64,000 nucleotides of DNA, from NCBI RefSeq assembly GCF_026559675.1, contig NZ_CP092891.1, forward strand, positions 992,001 through 1,056,000, read 5' to 3'. The notes beneath the pieces are model-generated. The model did not search any database. It worked only from the letters and a program-made list of their open reading frames with translations, and had not been told where the DNA came from. The stretch comes from Microbacterium oxydans (GTDB lineage Bacteria; Actinomycetota; Actinomycetes; Actinomycetales; Microbacteriaceae). Below are positions 10,079 to 18,067 of the stretch, piece after piece. The first letter of the stretch is position 1. Every line of letters starts with the position of its first letter. A program made the translations under genes and the position numbers.

Positions 10079-11067
10079 TGACCACGCGTGTACTGGTGAC
10101 CGGAGCCGGCGGACCGGCCGGCGTCGCCGTGATCCGATCCCTCCTCCGCCGTTCCGACCTGACCGTCTTCGCGGCGGACATGGACGGGTGGGCGAGCGGC
10201 ATCTACCTCGTGCCGCCGGCACAGCGCCGCCTGGTGCCGCCGGGACGGGACGCGGACTTCGTGCCCGCGATCGCCCGCCTGGTCGCCGAGGACGAGCTCG
10301 ACCTCGTGATCTCGACGGTCGACGTGGAGCTCATCGCCCTGGCCGGCCGGCGGGACGAGCTCGCGCCCGCGGTGCTCGCCGCGCCCTCGGAGGACACGCT
10401 CGACACGGCACTCGACAAGCTCGCGCTCGCCGTGCGCTGCGCGCCGACCGGCCGCACCCCGCGCACGGTCCTCGCCGGAGCCGATGCGGAGGCGGTCGAC
10501 TGGGAGTTCCCGGTCTTCGCCAAGCCGCGTCAGGGCGCGGGGAGCCGTGGCGTGCGCCTGGTGCCCGATCGTGCCGCGCTCGAGGCCCTGCCGACGGACG
10601 AGGGACTCATCGTGCAGGACTTCCTTCCGGGGGAGGAGTACTCGGTCGACGTGATCGCGGACGCGGCGGGCAACGTCGTGGCCGCGGTGCCGCGGACCCG
10701 GGCGCGCGTGGACTCGGGTGTCGCGATCGCCGGGCAGACCGTCCGCGACCCCGAGCTCGAGGAGACCGCGGCCGCGATCGCCCGGGCCATCGGACTCGTG
10801 GGCGTCGCGAACGTGCAGCTGCGTCGTGACCGGGCCGGCCGTGCCGTGCTGCTCGAGGTCAACCCGCGGTTCCCCGGAGCGCTGCCCCTGACGATCGCGG
10901 CCGGCGTCGACATCCCGTCCCTCGTGGCCGATCTGTTCCTCGGGCGCGAGCTGCCGGTGCGCGTGCCGTTCCGCGAGGTCGCCTCGGTGCGCTTCCTGGA
11001 AGACGTGATCGTCGAGGTCGACGACCTGCTGGTCTCCGACCATGCGGGGCATCAGGAGGAGCTGTGA
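10078..11067 (+). CDS. ATP-grasp ligase (carbamoyl-phosphate-synthase-like)
   Basis: A 329-residue cytoplasmic enzyme. A Rossmann-like N-terminal pre-ATP-grasp domain with VLVTGAGGPAGVAVIRSL is followed by the ATP-grasp fold: FPVFAKPRQGAGSRGVRLV for nucleotide binding, LIVQDFLPGEEYSVDVIAD, and the metal-binding LLEVNPRFPGALPL. This resembles the CarB-like/PylC-like subgroup, which ligates a carboxylate to an amine or thiol through an acyl-phosphate. The acceptor is unknown; in this context an amino sugar or a lipid-linked intermediate is possible. The start overlaps the preceding stop (TGATG), and its own stop overlaps the next GTG by 4 nt, so translation is coupled. Confidence 0.87.
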   Translation: MTTRVLVTGAGGPAGVAVIRSLLRRSDLTVFAADMDGWASGIYLVPPAQRRLVPPGRDADFVPAIARLVAEDELDLVISTVDVELIALAGRRDELAPAVLAAPSEDTLDTALDKLALAVRCAPTGRTPRTVLAGADAEAVDWEFPVFAKPRQGAGSRGVRLVPDRAALEALPTDEGLIVQDFLPGEEYSVDVIADAAGNVVAAVPRTRARVDSGVAIAGQTVRDPELEETAAAIARAIGLVGVANVQLRRDRAGRAVLLEVNPRFPGALPLTIAAGVDIPSLVADLFLGRELPVRVPFREVASVRFLEDVIVEVDDLLVSDHAGHQEEL

Positions 11068-11777
11068 GTCACGCGCTCCTCCGCGGCGACCACCACGTCC
11101 ACTCGACCTTCTCGGACGACGCGGTCTCGACCCTCGCCGAGAACGTCGAGGCGGCAGCGGCGGCCGGACTCACGACGCTGCGTCTGGTCGATCATGTGCG
11201 GCAGAGCACCACCTGGGTGCCGGAGTACCTCGCGGCGGTGCGTGCGCTGCGGGTGCCGGACGGGCTCACCGTGCTCACGGGCGTCGAAGCCAAGATCCTC
11301 GATGCCTCGGGGGCCCTCGACATCCCGTCCCTGCCAGAGGGGATCGACCGGATCCTGATCGCGGACCACCAGTTCCCCGGCGTCGACGGCCCGCTCGGCC
11401 CCACGGCCGTCCGGGAGCGGATCGCCGCGGGATGGGCGGTGGATGACGTCCTGGACCAGTTCGTGAACGCCCTGATCGCCACGATGCGCCGGCATCCGGG
11501 CAACCAGCTCGCGCACTGCTTCTCGATCCTGCCGAAGATCGGCCTCTCCGAGGACCAGCTGGGTCCGGCGCGCACGGATGCCTGGGCGCGCACGGCCGCC
11601 GAGACCGACACCCTGGTCGAGGTCAACGAGAAGTGGGGCTGCCCCGGAACGGGCGCGCTCGAGTCCCTGCGGCTCGCCGGCGCCGAGATCGTCGCCTCCA
11701 CCGACAGCCACCAGGCCTCCGACGTCGGACGCTACTCCCGGATCCTGCCCCTGCTCGACACGAGGGATGACTCCTGA
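11064..11777 (+). CDS. PHP-domain metal-dependent hydrolase
   Basis: A 237-residue protein of the polymerase/histidinol-phosphatase (PHP) fold. Metal-binding motifs appear in order: HVHSTFSDDA near the N-terminus, LVDHVR, the glutamate in GVEAKILD, ADHQFPG, and STDSHQASDVGRY near the C-terminus. PHP enzymes are usually phosphoesterases (e.g. HisJ, YcdX), using three metals in a distorted barrel. GTG at 11064 lies in the GTGA overlap with the ATP-grasp gene and has AGGAGG 5 nt upstream. Its stop overlaps the next ATG by 1 nt. In this operon it may hydrolyse a phosphorylated intermediate made or used by the ATP-grasp and glycosyltransferase proteins. Confidence 0.88.
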   Translation: MSHALLRGDHHVHSTFSDDAVSTLAENVEAAAAAGLTTLRLVDHVRQSTTWVPEYLAAVRALRVPDGLTVLTGVEAKILDASGALDIPSLPEGIDRILIADHQFPGVDGPLGPTAVRERIAAGWAVDDVLDQFVNALIATMRRHPGNQLAHCFSILPKIGLSEDQLGPARTDAWARTAAETDTLVEVNEKWGCPGTGALESLRLAGAEIVASTDSHQASDVGRYSRILPLLDTRDDS

Positions 11778-13264
11778 TGGCGGATCTGAGTTGGCTGGAG
11801 ACGGTGCTCGTCGTCTTCCTGCTGCTCTGCGTCCTGGTCGGCACCCTGCCCGTACTCAACACGGGCCTCCAGTTCCTCACACTGCCGCTGCACGCGTTCC
11901 GCAACCACTACGGCAAGGCGGCGCCGTACCACCCGAACGTCGCGGTCATCATCCCCGCCTGGAACGAGGGGCTCGTGATCGGCCCCGCGATCGAGCGGCT
12001 GCTGCAGCTGGAGTATCCCGCCGAGCGTCTCCGGGTCTTCGTGGTCGACGACGCCTCGACCGACGACACCCCGGCCCTCGTGGCAGCGAAGGCCGAGGCG
12101 TACCCCGGACGGGTCGTGCACCTGCGACGGGAGAAGGGCGGCGAGGGGAAGGCGCACACCCTCAACCACGGCCTCGACGTGGTGCTGGCGGACGACTGGA
12201 CCGAAGCCGTGCTCATCATGGACGCGGACGTGATCTTCTCGCGCGACTCCCTGCGCAAGCTCACCCGGCACCTCGCCGACGAGAAGGTCGGGGCCGTCAC
12301 GGCGTACATCGCCGAGGGCAGCCGCGACCGCAACTACCTCACGCGGTTCATCGCGATCGAGTACGTGATCGGCCAGCTCTCCGCCCGTCGGGTGCAGAAC
12401 GTCGGCGGCGCGATCGCCTGCCTCGCGGGCGGTGCCCAGCTGCACTCGCGCGCGAACCTGGAGGCGATCGGCGGGCGTATCCCCACCGGCACCCTCGCGG
12501 AAGACACCATGACGACGTTCGAGGGGCAGCTCAAGGGGCGGCGCATGGTGTTCGAGCCGCACGCGCTCGTGCTGGCCGAGGAGCCGCGGACGATCGACAG
12601 CCTCTGGAAGCAGCGACTGCGCTGGGCGCGCGGGAACGTGCAGCTCACGTCGATCTATCGCCGGCTCTGGTTCCGTCCGAGCCGCGAGCACCATCTGGGC
12701 AGCTTCACGTTCGGCCTCGCCTGGTTCACGATCCTGCTGCTGCCGGCGTTCATGCTCCTCGCGGCCGCCGGCATGCTCGCCCTCCTCGTCCTGCACAGCG
12801 ACATCGCCGAGTTCGTGTTCCGCTTCATGTGGATCACGGCGGCATGCGTCTACCTGTTCTCGATGCTGTACTCCGTGCAGCTGGATCCGCGGACGGGGCG
12901 ACGCTCCTGGCGTGAGGCGATCATGTTCCCGGGGCTCGGCGCGCTCATCCTCATGGCCATCGCCCTGTTCCCGTGGGCGTTCGCGTCGGGGCTGACCGCG
13001 CTCGGACTGGGGCTCACTGACCAGTCGCGCTTCATGTGGGCCGTGATCTTCTACCTCTGGGGGCCGATCTCGATGCTCGGGATCTGGCTGGCGCGGGCGA
13101 TCGAGCCGCTGCCCGGAGGACGGTTCTTCGCGGGCCTGCTGCTCTACATCTGCGGCTACGGCTCGCTGCTGTGCGCCATCACCGTGGACTCCTACATCAA
13201 AGAGTGGCGTCGCGCCGACGCCTCCTGGATCAAGACCGAGAAGATCGGACGTGTCGACTCATGA
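11777..13264 (+). CDS. Membrane GT2 glycosyltransferase, processive type
   Basis: A 495-residue inner-membrane glycosyltransferase. After one N-terminal helix (8-28) comes a GT-A catalytic domain with VVDDASTDDT (89-98), DAD (149-151), AED (241-243, the catalytic base position) and QRLRW (279-283), the D,D,D,QxxRW set of processive enzymes such as cellulose, hyaluronan and poly-GlcNAc synthases. At least four further helices follow (ILLLPAFMLLAAAGML, MWITAACVYLFSML, ALILMAIALFPWAFA, FFAGLLLYICGYGSLL), suitable for polymer extrusion. It sits in the middle of the coupled operon and overlaps the next gene by ATGA. Product unknown; a beta-linked amino-sugar polymer would fit the deacetylase. Confidence 0.9.
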   Translation: MADLSWLETVLVVFLLLCVLVGTLPVLNTGLQFLTLPLHAFRNHYGKAAPYHPNVAVIIPAWNEGLVIGPAIERLLQLEYPAERLRVFVVDDASTDDTPALVAAKAEAYPGRVVHLRREKGGEGKAHTLNHGLDVVLADDWTEAVLIMDADVIFSRDSLRKLTRHLADEKVGAVTAYIAEGSRDRNYLTRFIAIEYVIGQLSARRVQNVGGAIACLAGGAQLHSRANLEAIGGRIPTGTLAEDTMTTFEGQLKGRRMVFEPHALVLAEEPRTIDSLWKQRLRWARGNVQLTSIYRRLWFRPSREHHLGSFTFGLAWFTILLLPAFMLLAAAGMLALLVLHSDIAEFVFRFMWITAACVYLFSMLYSVQLDPRTGRRSWREAIMFPGLGALILMAIALFPWAFASGLTALGLGLTDQSRFMWAVIFYLWGPISMLGIWLARAIEPLPGGRFFAGLLLYICGYGSLLCAITVDSYIKEWRRADASWIKTEKIGRVDS

Positions 13265-13404
13265 CCGGAATCCCGTCGCACGACGCCGAAGTGGCGGAGA
13301 TCACCGCGGATGCTCGACGAGAGCGGCGGCTGATCCCGCAGGCGCTCCTCGCCCTCGCGGTCGTCGTCCTCGTCGTCATCGTCCGAGAGCTGTTCCTTCG
13401 ATGA
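13261..13404 (+). CDS. 47-residue single-pass membrane protein in the glycan/two-component operon
   Basis: A small protein with a charged N-terminal half (HDAEVAEITADARRERR) and one helix (LIPQALLALAVVVLVVIV) ending in a short RELFLR tail. It begins in an ATGA overlap with the glycosyltransferase gene and ends in an ATGA overlap with the response regulator, which argues that it is translated. Longer readings of the same frame, starting up to 13036, only overlap the glycosyltransferase gene and were not used. I do not recognise a family. It could be an accessory subunit of the synthase or of the kinase. Confidence 0.72.
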   Translation: MTGIPSHDAEVAEITADARRERRLIPQALLALAVVVLVVIVRELFLR

Positions 13405-13748
13405 GCCGGAGGCCGCTGGCCCTGGTCGTCGAGGACGCCCCCGATCAGGCGGCGCTGCTGCGCCGTTACCTCGATCGCGAGGGCTTCGACGTGTTCATCG
13501 CCCGGGACGCCGAGTCCGCGATCGCCGCCTTCCCGGACATCGACCCGGTGCTGGCCGTGCTCGATCTCCTGCTCCCCGGCATCTCCGGACAGGCGTGTGC
13601 GCGGCTGGTGCAGGAGCAGTTCCCCGACTGCTTCCTCGTGATCAGCTCGGTGCTCGACGCCGCGGACTATCCGCCGGCCGACGCCGCGCTGCCGAAGCCC
13701 ATCACGGGTGCTGACCTGCATGCCATCGTCGAACGGGTGCAGCGATGA
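13401..13748 (+). CDS. Single-domain response regulator
   Basis: A 115-residue CheY-like receiver without an output domain. Acidic residues E11-D12, phosphoacceptor Asp55 in LAVLDLLLPG, Ser83 at the switch position and Lys99 in LPKPI are present. It overlaps the upstream small gene and the downstream kinase gene by 4 nt each. Receivers alone act as phosphate shuttles or protein-interaction switches. Here the kinase downstream would be the donor, and the receiver-deacetylase at the head of the operon is a second possible target, so one kinase may serve two receivers. Confidence 0.9.
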   Translation: MSRRPLALVVEDAPDQAALLRRYLDREGFDVFIARDAESAIAAFPDIDPVLAVLDLLLPGISGQACARLVQEQFPDCFLVISSVLDAADYPPADAALPKPITGADLHAIVERVQR

Positions 13749-15550
13749 GGGCGACACCGCTCGACCGCGCCGAGAACCGCTGGTACGGCGTCTTGGACAA
13801 CCCGAGCCCGATGCTCAAGCAGGCTCCGACGTTCATCGCCGCCGTTCTCGCAGCGGTGCTGACGTGGTGGATCCCCGATCTTCCGCTCACCCACTTCGTG
13901 CCGGCGATCGGCGGCCTCGTCATCGTCCTCGCCGCCACCGCTCTGGCTGCCGTGCTCACCGCGCGCGGCACGGAGGACGGCTGGGTCGTGCTCCTGATCC
14001 CGATCGTCGACATCATCGGGCTGGGGCTCTTCCGCTCCGGCACGGGCGGCGCCACGTCGATCTTCAGCTCGCTGGTCATCCTCCCCGTGGTGTGGATCGC
14101 CGCGGCCCCGGGCATCCGCTGGGTCTTCGCCGTGTTCGGCCTGACCTCGTTCGCGCTGCTGATGCCCTACTTCACGGACCCGCCCTCCACATCCATCGAG
14201 TGGTTGCGCGGCGTCGTGGGTCCGCTGGTGTTCTCCGCGGTCGCCGCGGTCGTCAACCAGCTCGCCCGGCAGCAGCGCATGCGCGTCGAACAGGCCGAGC
14301 AACTGGTCGCCGAACGCACGAAGGCGCTCTCGGAGAACGTCGCGATGATCGTCCAGCTGCGCGACAAGGAGCGTCAGTACCGCGAGCTGCTCGACTCCTT
14401 CGAGAGCCTCTGGTCGTCGATCACGGCGCAGGCGGTGATCGCGACCGACTGCAGCGGCACCGTGACGGCGTGGAATCCAGGGGCTGTGCGGCTGCTCGGG
14501 CTCTCGGTCGACGAGGCGCTCGCCGGTGTGCGCATCGACCGCTTCTTCTCGACGTCGGTGCTGTCGCTGCTGGCGGAGGACCATCCGGACTCCGCGCCGC
14601 AGCCGGAGGAGCTGCCCGTGGGCTACGCCGACCTCCCGCGCGGCATCCAGGGGCTGTTCGCACGGGCGGATGCCGAGCAGGCGGCCGACGGCGAACTCGA
14701 GATCGTCACGGCCGGCGGCGCCACGGTTCCCGCCCGGGTCACGGTGAGCCCGCACAAGGACGGTGCCGGCGCGCAGCAGGGGTACCTGTTCGTGCTCACG
14801 GACGAGACCAGGGCCGTCGAGGTCGCACGCATGAAGGACGAGTTCGTCGGGATGATCTCGCACGAGCTGCGCACCCCGCTGAGCGCGATCATCGGCTTCC
14901 TCGACCTGTTGCAGAACGACCCGGGGCAGCCTCTCACGGAGGACCAGCAGGAGTTCGTCGGGATCATCGAGCGCAACGCGCAGCGGCTGCTCAACCTCGT
15001 CGGCGATCTTCTCTTCACCGCGCAGGTGGAGTCCGGCCGGTTCCCGCTGGACCGCGATGACTCGGACGTGGCCGCGCTGGTGCGTTCGGCGGTGTCGTCG
15101 GCGAAGCCGCATGCGCAGCGGGAGGGCATCGAGCTGGTCGCCGAGATCGGGCCCGATGCCGTCCCCGTGTTCGTCGACGCCGGTCGGATCGGGCAGGCCA
15201 TCGACAACCTGCTCTCCAACGCCATCAAGTTCACCCCGCGGGGCGGAACGGTCACCGCCCGCGTCCGGCAGGTCGACGGGGGCGTCGAGCTCTCGATCGC
15301 CGACACCGGCATCGGCATCCCGGAGGACGAGCAGGGGATGCTGTTCACCCGCTTCTTCCGGGCATCGACGGCCACCCGCAACGCGGTGCCGGGGGTGGGG
15401 CTCGGTCTCACGATCACCCGCGCGATCGTGCTGGCGCACGGCGGCACGATGGACGTGACGAGTCAGGAGGGGGTGGGCACGGAGTTCCGCTTCATCCTCC
15501 CCGTCGCTCCCCGTACCGAGGTGCTGGCGAGCCTGAGCCGCGCGGACTGA
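13745..15550 (+). CDS. Membrane sensor histidine kinase (6 TM, PAS, HisKA, HATPase)
   Basis: A 601-residue kinase. Residues about 28-175 hold six hydrophobic helices with short loops, a MASE-like membrane sensor. A coiled linker (RMRVEQAEQLVAERTKALSE) and a PAS domain (about 215-365, AVIATDCSGTVTAWNPGAV) follow. The HisKA domain contains the phosphorylated His373 in MISHELRTPLSAIIGF. The ATPase domain shows the N box NLLSNAIKFTPRG, the G1 box DTGIGIPEDE and the G2 box GVGLGLTI. It is the last gene of the seven-gene chain and overlaps the receiver gene by ATGA. The ligand is unknown; a membrane or envelope signal fits the helix-dominated sensor. Confidence 0.93.
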   Translation: MRATPLDRAENRWYGVLDNPSPMLKQAPTFIAAVLAAVLTWWIPDLPLTHFVPAIGGLVIVLAATALAAVLTARGTEDGWVVLLIPIVDIIGLGLFRSGTGGATSIFSSLVILPVVWIAAAPGIRWVFAVFGLTSFALLMPYFTDPPSTSIEWLRGVVGPLVFSAVAAVVNQLARQQRMRVEQAEQLVAERTKALSENVAMIVQLRDKERQYRELLDSFESLWSSITAQAVIATDCSGTVTAWNPGAVRLLGLSVDEALAGVRIDRFFSTSVLSLLAEDHPDSAPQPEELPVGYADLPRGIQGLFARADAEQAADGELEIVTAGGATVPARVTVSPHKDGAGAQQGYLFVLTDETRAVEVARMKDEFVGMISHELRTPLSAIIGFLDLLQNDPGQPLTEDQQEFVGIIERNAQRLLNLVGDLLFTAQVESGRFPLDRDDSDVAALVRSAVSSAKPHAQREGIELVAEIGPDAVPVFVDAGRIGQAIDNLLSNAIKFTPRGGTVTARVRQVDGGVELSIADTGIGIPEDEQGMLFTRFFRASTATRNAVPGVGLGLTITRAIVLAHGGTMDVTSQEGVGTEFRFILPVAPRTEVLASLSRAD

Positions 15551-15625
15551 CCGCGCACTGTTGCGGTCGATGTCGGCCTGTGACCGTCGATGACGGCCGT
15601 CGGGCGGTCGGCGGCTGCCGCTCGC

Positions 15626-15631
15626 TACCGT
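15626..15631 (+). promoter_or_regulatory. Leaderless-type -10 box (OsmC gene)
   Basis: TACCGT, 6 nt before the ATG at 15638; favours that start over the ATG at 15590. Confidence 0.55.
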
Positions 15632-15637
15632 CGGGCC

Positions 15638-16189
15638 ATGACTCTTCTCCAGGACCAGCTCGCGGGCATTGCCGACGTCACCCCGGCCGAGCGCGCACAG
15701 CGCCTCACCGACGCCGGAACCGCATGGAACGAGCGGATCGCGGCGGACGACGCGAATGCGCAGCTCACGTACCGGGTGAGCGGGCGGGGCATCGGCTCCG
15801 TCGCCACCGAGATCCGTGCCGGCAAGCACCGCTTCCTGGTCGACGAGCCGGGAGCGCTGGCGGGCGACGACGTGGCGGCCAGCCCGGTCGAGTACGCGCT
15901 GGGGGCGCTCATCTCGTGTCAGGTGGTCGTCTACCGCCTCTACGCGCAGGCGCTCGGTCTCACGATCGACGAGATCGAGATCACGGCGGAGGGCGACCTC
16001 GACGTGCGCAAGCTCTTCGGCATCGACGAGTCGGGGCGCGCCGGCTTCCACGACGTGCGGGTGTCCGTGGACATCACCGGCCCGGACAGCGCCGAAGCGT
16101 ACGAGAACCTGCGGGCGACCGTCGACGCGCACTGCCCGGTGCTCGACCTCTTCGCGAACCCCGTCCCGACCGCCAGCGCTCTCGCCTGA
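15638..16189 (+). CDS. OsmC/YhfA-family protein
   Basis: A 183-residue soluble protein of the OsmC fold, whose characterised members are thiol peroxidases for organic hydroperoxides. The two conserved cysteines are present: GALISCQVVVY on the central helix and VDAHCPVLDLF near the C-terminus. An N-terminal helical extension of about 45 residues precedes the fold. I chose the ATG at 15638 because of the leaderless-type box TACCGT 6 nt upstream; an in-frame ATG at 15590 would add 16 unlikely Arg/Ala residues. It lies alone between the kinase and the ABC-F gene. Peroxidase activity is inferred. Confidence 0.85.
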   Translation: MTLLQDQLAGIADVTPAERAQRLTDAGTAWNERIAADDANAQLTYRVSGRGIGSVATEIRAGKHRFLVDEPGALAGDDVAASPVEYALGALISCQVVVYRLYAQALGLTIDEIEITAEGDLDVRKLFGIDESGRAGFHDVRVSVDITGPDSAEAYENLRATVDAHCPVLDLFANPVPTASALA

Positions 16190-16268
16190 GCGCGGTGCGG
16201 GGCGTCGCCGCCCGTCCTGATAGCCTGGTCGGCTCGGCATTCGCGGGGCGGAAGGACGGCCACGCACC

Positions 16269-17957
16269 GTGGGCTATATCGATGTATCCAGTGTCTCCCT
16301 GACGCTTCCCGACGGCAGACCGCTTCTCGACGAGGTGACGTTCCGGGTCGGCGCCGGCTCGACGAGCGCGCTGATCGGTCCGAACGGTGCCGGCAAGACC
16401 ACGCTGCTGCGGATCATCCGCGGTGACCAGGCCGCCGATGACGGCGTCGTCACGATCGACGGCGGTCTCGGCGTCATGGACCAGTTCGTCGGCCACGGCG
16501 AGGCGGGTGAGACGGTGCACCAGCTGCTGGTGCGGGTCGCCCCCGCGCGCATCCGCGCCGCCGCCGAGACACTCGAGGCCGCCGAGAACGCGCTGATCGA
16601 GCGCGACGAGCACGACGCCCAGATGGCGTACGCCTCGGCCATCGCCGAGTACGCGGACGCGGGCGGTTACGAGCACGAGACGGTCTGGGACCAGTGCACG
16701 GTCGCCGCGCTCGGGGTGCCGTTCGAGCGCGCCCGGTATCGCGAGCTCACCACGCTCTCGGGCGGGGAGCAGAAGCGGCTCGCCCTCGAGGCCCTGCTGC
16801 GCGGACCCGATGAGGTGCTGCTGCTCGACGAGCCGGACAACTACCTCGACGTGCCCACCAAGCGCTGGCTGGAGGAGCAGCTGCGCCAGACGCCGAAGAC
16901 GGTGCTCCTGGTGTCGCACGACCGCGAGCTGCTCGCGCGTGCGGCCGACCGGCTGATCACCCTCGAGCCCGGAGCCGCGGGCGCGACCGCCTGGGTGCAC
17001 GGCGGCGGGTTCGCGACGTATCCGCAGGCCCGCAGCGACCGGATGGATCGGCTCGACGAGCTGCGCCGGCGGTGGGACGAGCAGCACGAGAAGCTGCGCA
17101 CCCTGGTCGCGAACCTCAAGGTCAAGGCGTCGGCGAACGACGGCTTCGCCTCGCGGTATCAGGCCGCGCAGACGCGGCTACGCAAGTTCGAGGAGGCCGG
17201 ACCGCCGGAGGAGCGCCCGCCCGCGCAGGACTTCGACATGCGGCTGCGGGGGTCGCGCACGGGCAAGCGCGCCGTGGTGGCCCAGCGCCTCGAGCTGACC
17301 GGGCTCATGCGCCCGTTCGATGCGGAGGTCTGGTACGGCGACCGTGTCGCGGTGCTGGGCTCGAACGGCTCGGGCAAGTCGCACTTCCTGCGGCTCCTGG
17401 CCCGCGGAGGCAGCGATCCGGACCCGACCCTCGGCCACGTGACCTCCACGGGCGAGGAGCTGAGCGCCGTGGCGCACACGGGACGCGCGGTGCTCGGCGC
17501 CCGCGTGGTGCCGGGACTCTTCGCGCAGACCCACGCGCACCCGGAGTTCGTCGGACGGACGCTCCTGGAGATCCTGCATCGCGGCGACGACCGCCGAGCG
17601 GGGATGCCGCGCGATGCCGCGAGCTCCGCGCTCGACCGTTACGGACTCGTGCGGCAGGCGCAGCAGACCTTCGACTCGCTCTCGGGCGGGCAGCAGGCGC
17701 GACTCCAGGTGCTGCTGCTGGAGCTGTCCGGAGCGACGCTGCTGCTGCTCGACGAGCCGACCGACAACCTCGACCTGGAGTCGGCCGAGGCGCTGGAAGA
17801 CGCTCTCGCGCGCTTCGAGGGCACCGTGCTGGCCGTGACGCACGACCGCTGGTTCGCGCGGTCGTTCGACCGGTTCCTGGTGTTCGGGGCGGACGGCGAG
17901 GTCTACGAGTCCGACGCGCCGGTCTGGGACGAGAAGCGGGTCGCCCGCGCCCGCTGA
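16269..17957 (+). CDS. ABC-F family ATPase
   Basis: A 562-residue protein with two ABC ATPase domains and no membrane segment. The first Walker A is GPNGAGKTT (37-45) with signature LSGGEQKRL; the second Walker A is GSNGSGKSH with LSGGQQARLQ and Walker B LLLLDEPTDNLDLES. Between them is the charged helical linker (DELRRRWDEQHEKLRTLVAN) typical of ABC-F. These proteins bind the ribosomal E site; some relieve stalling, others protect from antibiotics. Subtype cannot be told by eye. Start GTG at 16269 opens the conserved YIDVSSVSLTLPDGR strand; GGAAGG lies about 13 nt upstream and a TAGCCT box near 16220. Confidence 0.9.
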   Translation: MGYIDVSSVSLTLPDGRPLLDEVTFRVGAGSTSALIGPNGAGKTTLLRIIRGDQAADDGVVTIDGGLGVMDQFVGHGEAGETVHQLLVRVAPARIRAAAETLEAAENALIERDEHDAQMAYASAIAEYADAGGYEHETVWDQCTVAALGVPFERARYRELTTLSGGEQKRLALEALLRGPDEVLLLDEPDNYLDVPTKRWLEEQLRQTPKTVLLVSHDRELLARAADRLITLEPGAAGATAWVHGGGFATYPQARSDRMDRLDELRRRWDEQHEKLRTLVANLKVKASANDGFASRYQAAQTRLRKFEEAGPPEERPPAQDFDMRLRGSRTGKRAVVAQRLELTGLMRPFDAEVWYGDRVAVLGSNGSGKSHFLRLLARGGSDPDPTLGHVTSTGEELSAVAHTGRAVLGARVVPGLFAQTHAHPEFVGRTLLEILHRGDDRRAGMPRDAASSALDRYGLVRQAQQTFDSLSGGQQARLQVLLLELSGATLLLLDEPTDNLDLESAEALEDALARFEGTVLAVTHDRWFARSFDRFLVFGADGEVYESDAPVWDEKRVARAR

Positions 17958-17970
17958 CGCCCCGCCCCTC

Positions 17971-18049
17971 CGGTCGTTTAGCGAGCCCGCCCACCCGGTC
18001 GTTGAGCGAGCCCGCCCCGGTCGTTGAGCGAGCGCAGCGAGACGAAACG
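17971..18049 (+). repeat. Three tandem copies of the CGGTCGTTGAGCGAGC element
   Basis: Copies begin at 17971, 17996 and 18018. The first two are truncated to CGGTCGTTnAGCGAGCCCGCC; the third is full length and continues with GCAGCGAGACGAAAC. A related copy lies at 1762-1790. It occupies the gap between two convergent genes. Confidence 0.75.
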
Positions 18050-18067
18050 GCTCCACCCCCCGTGGCA

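Noticed and set aside
16269..17957. Antibiotic-resistance subtype of the ABC-F protein
   Set aside because: The interdomain linker cannot be matched by eye to a resistance subgroup, and no attenuator-like leader was seen upstream.
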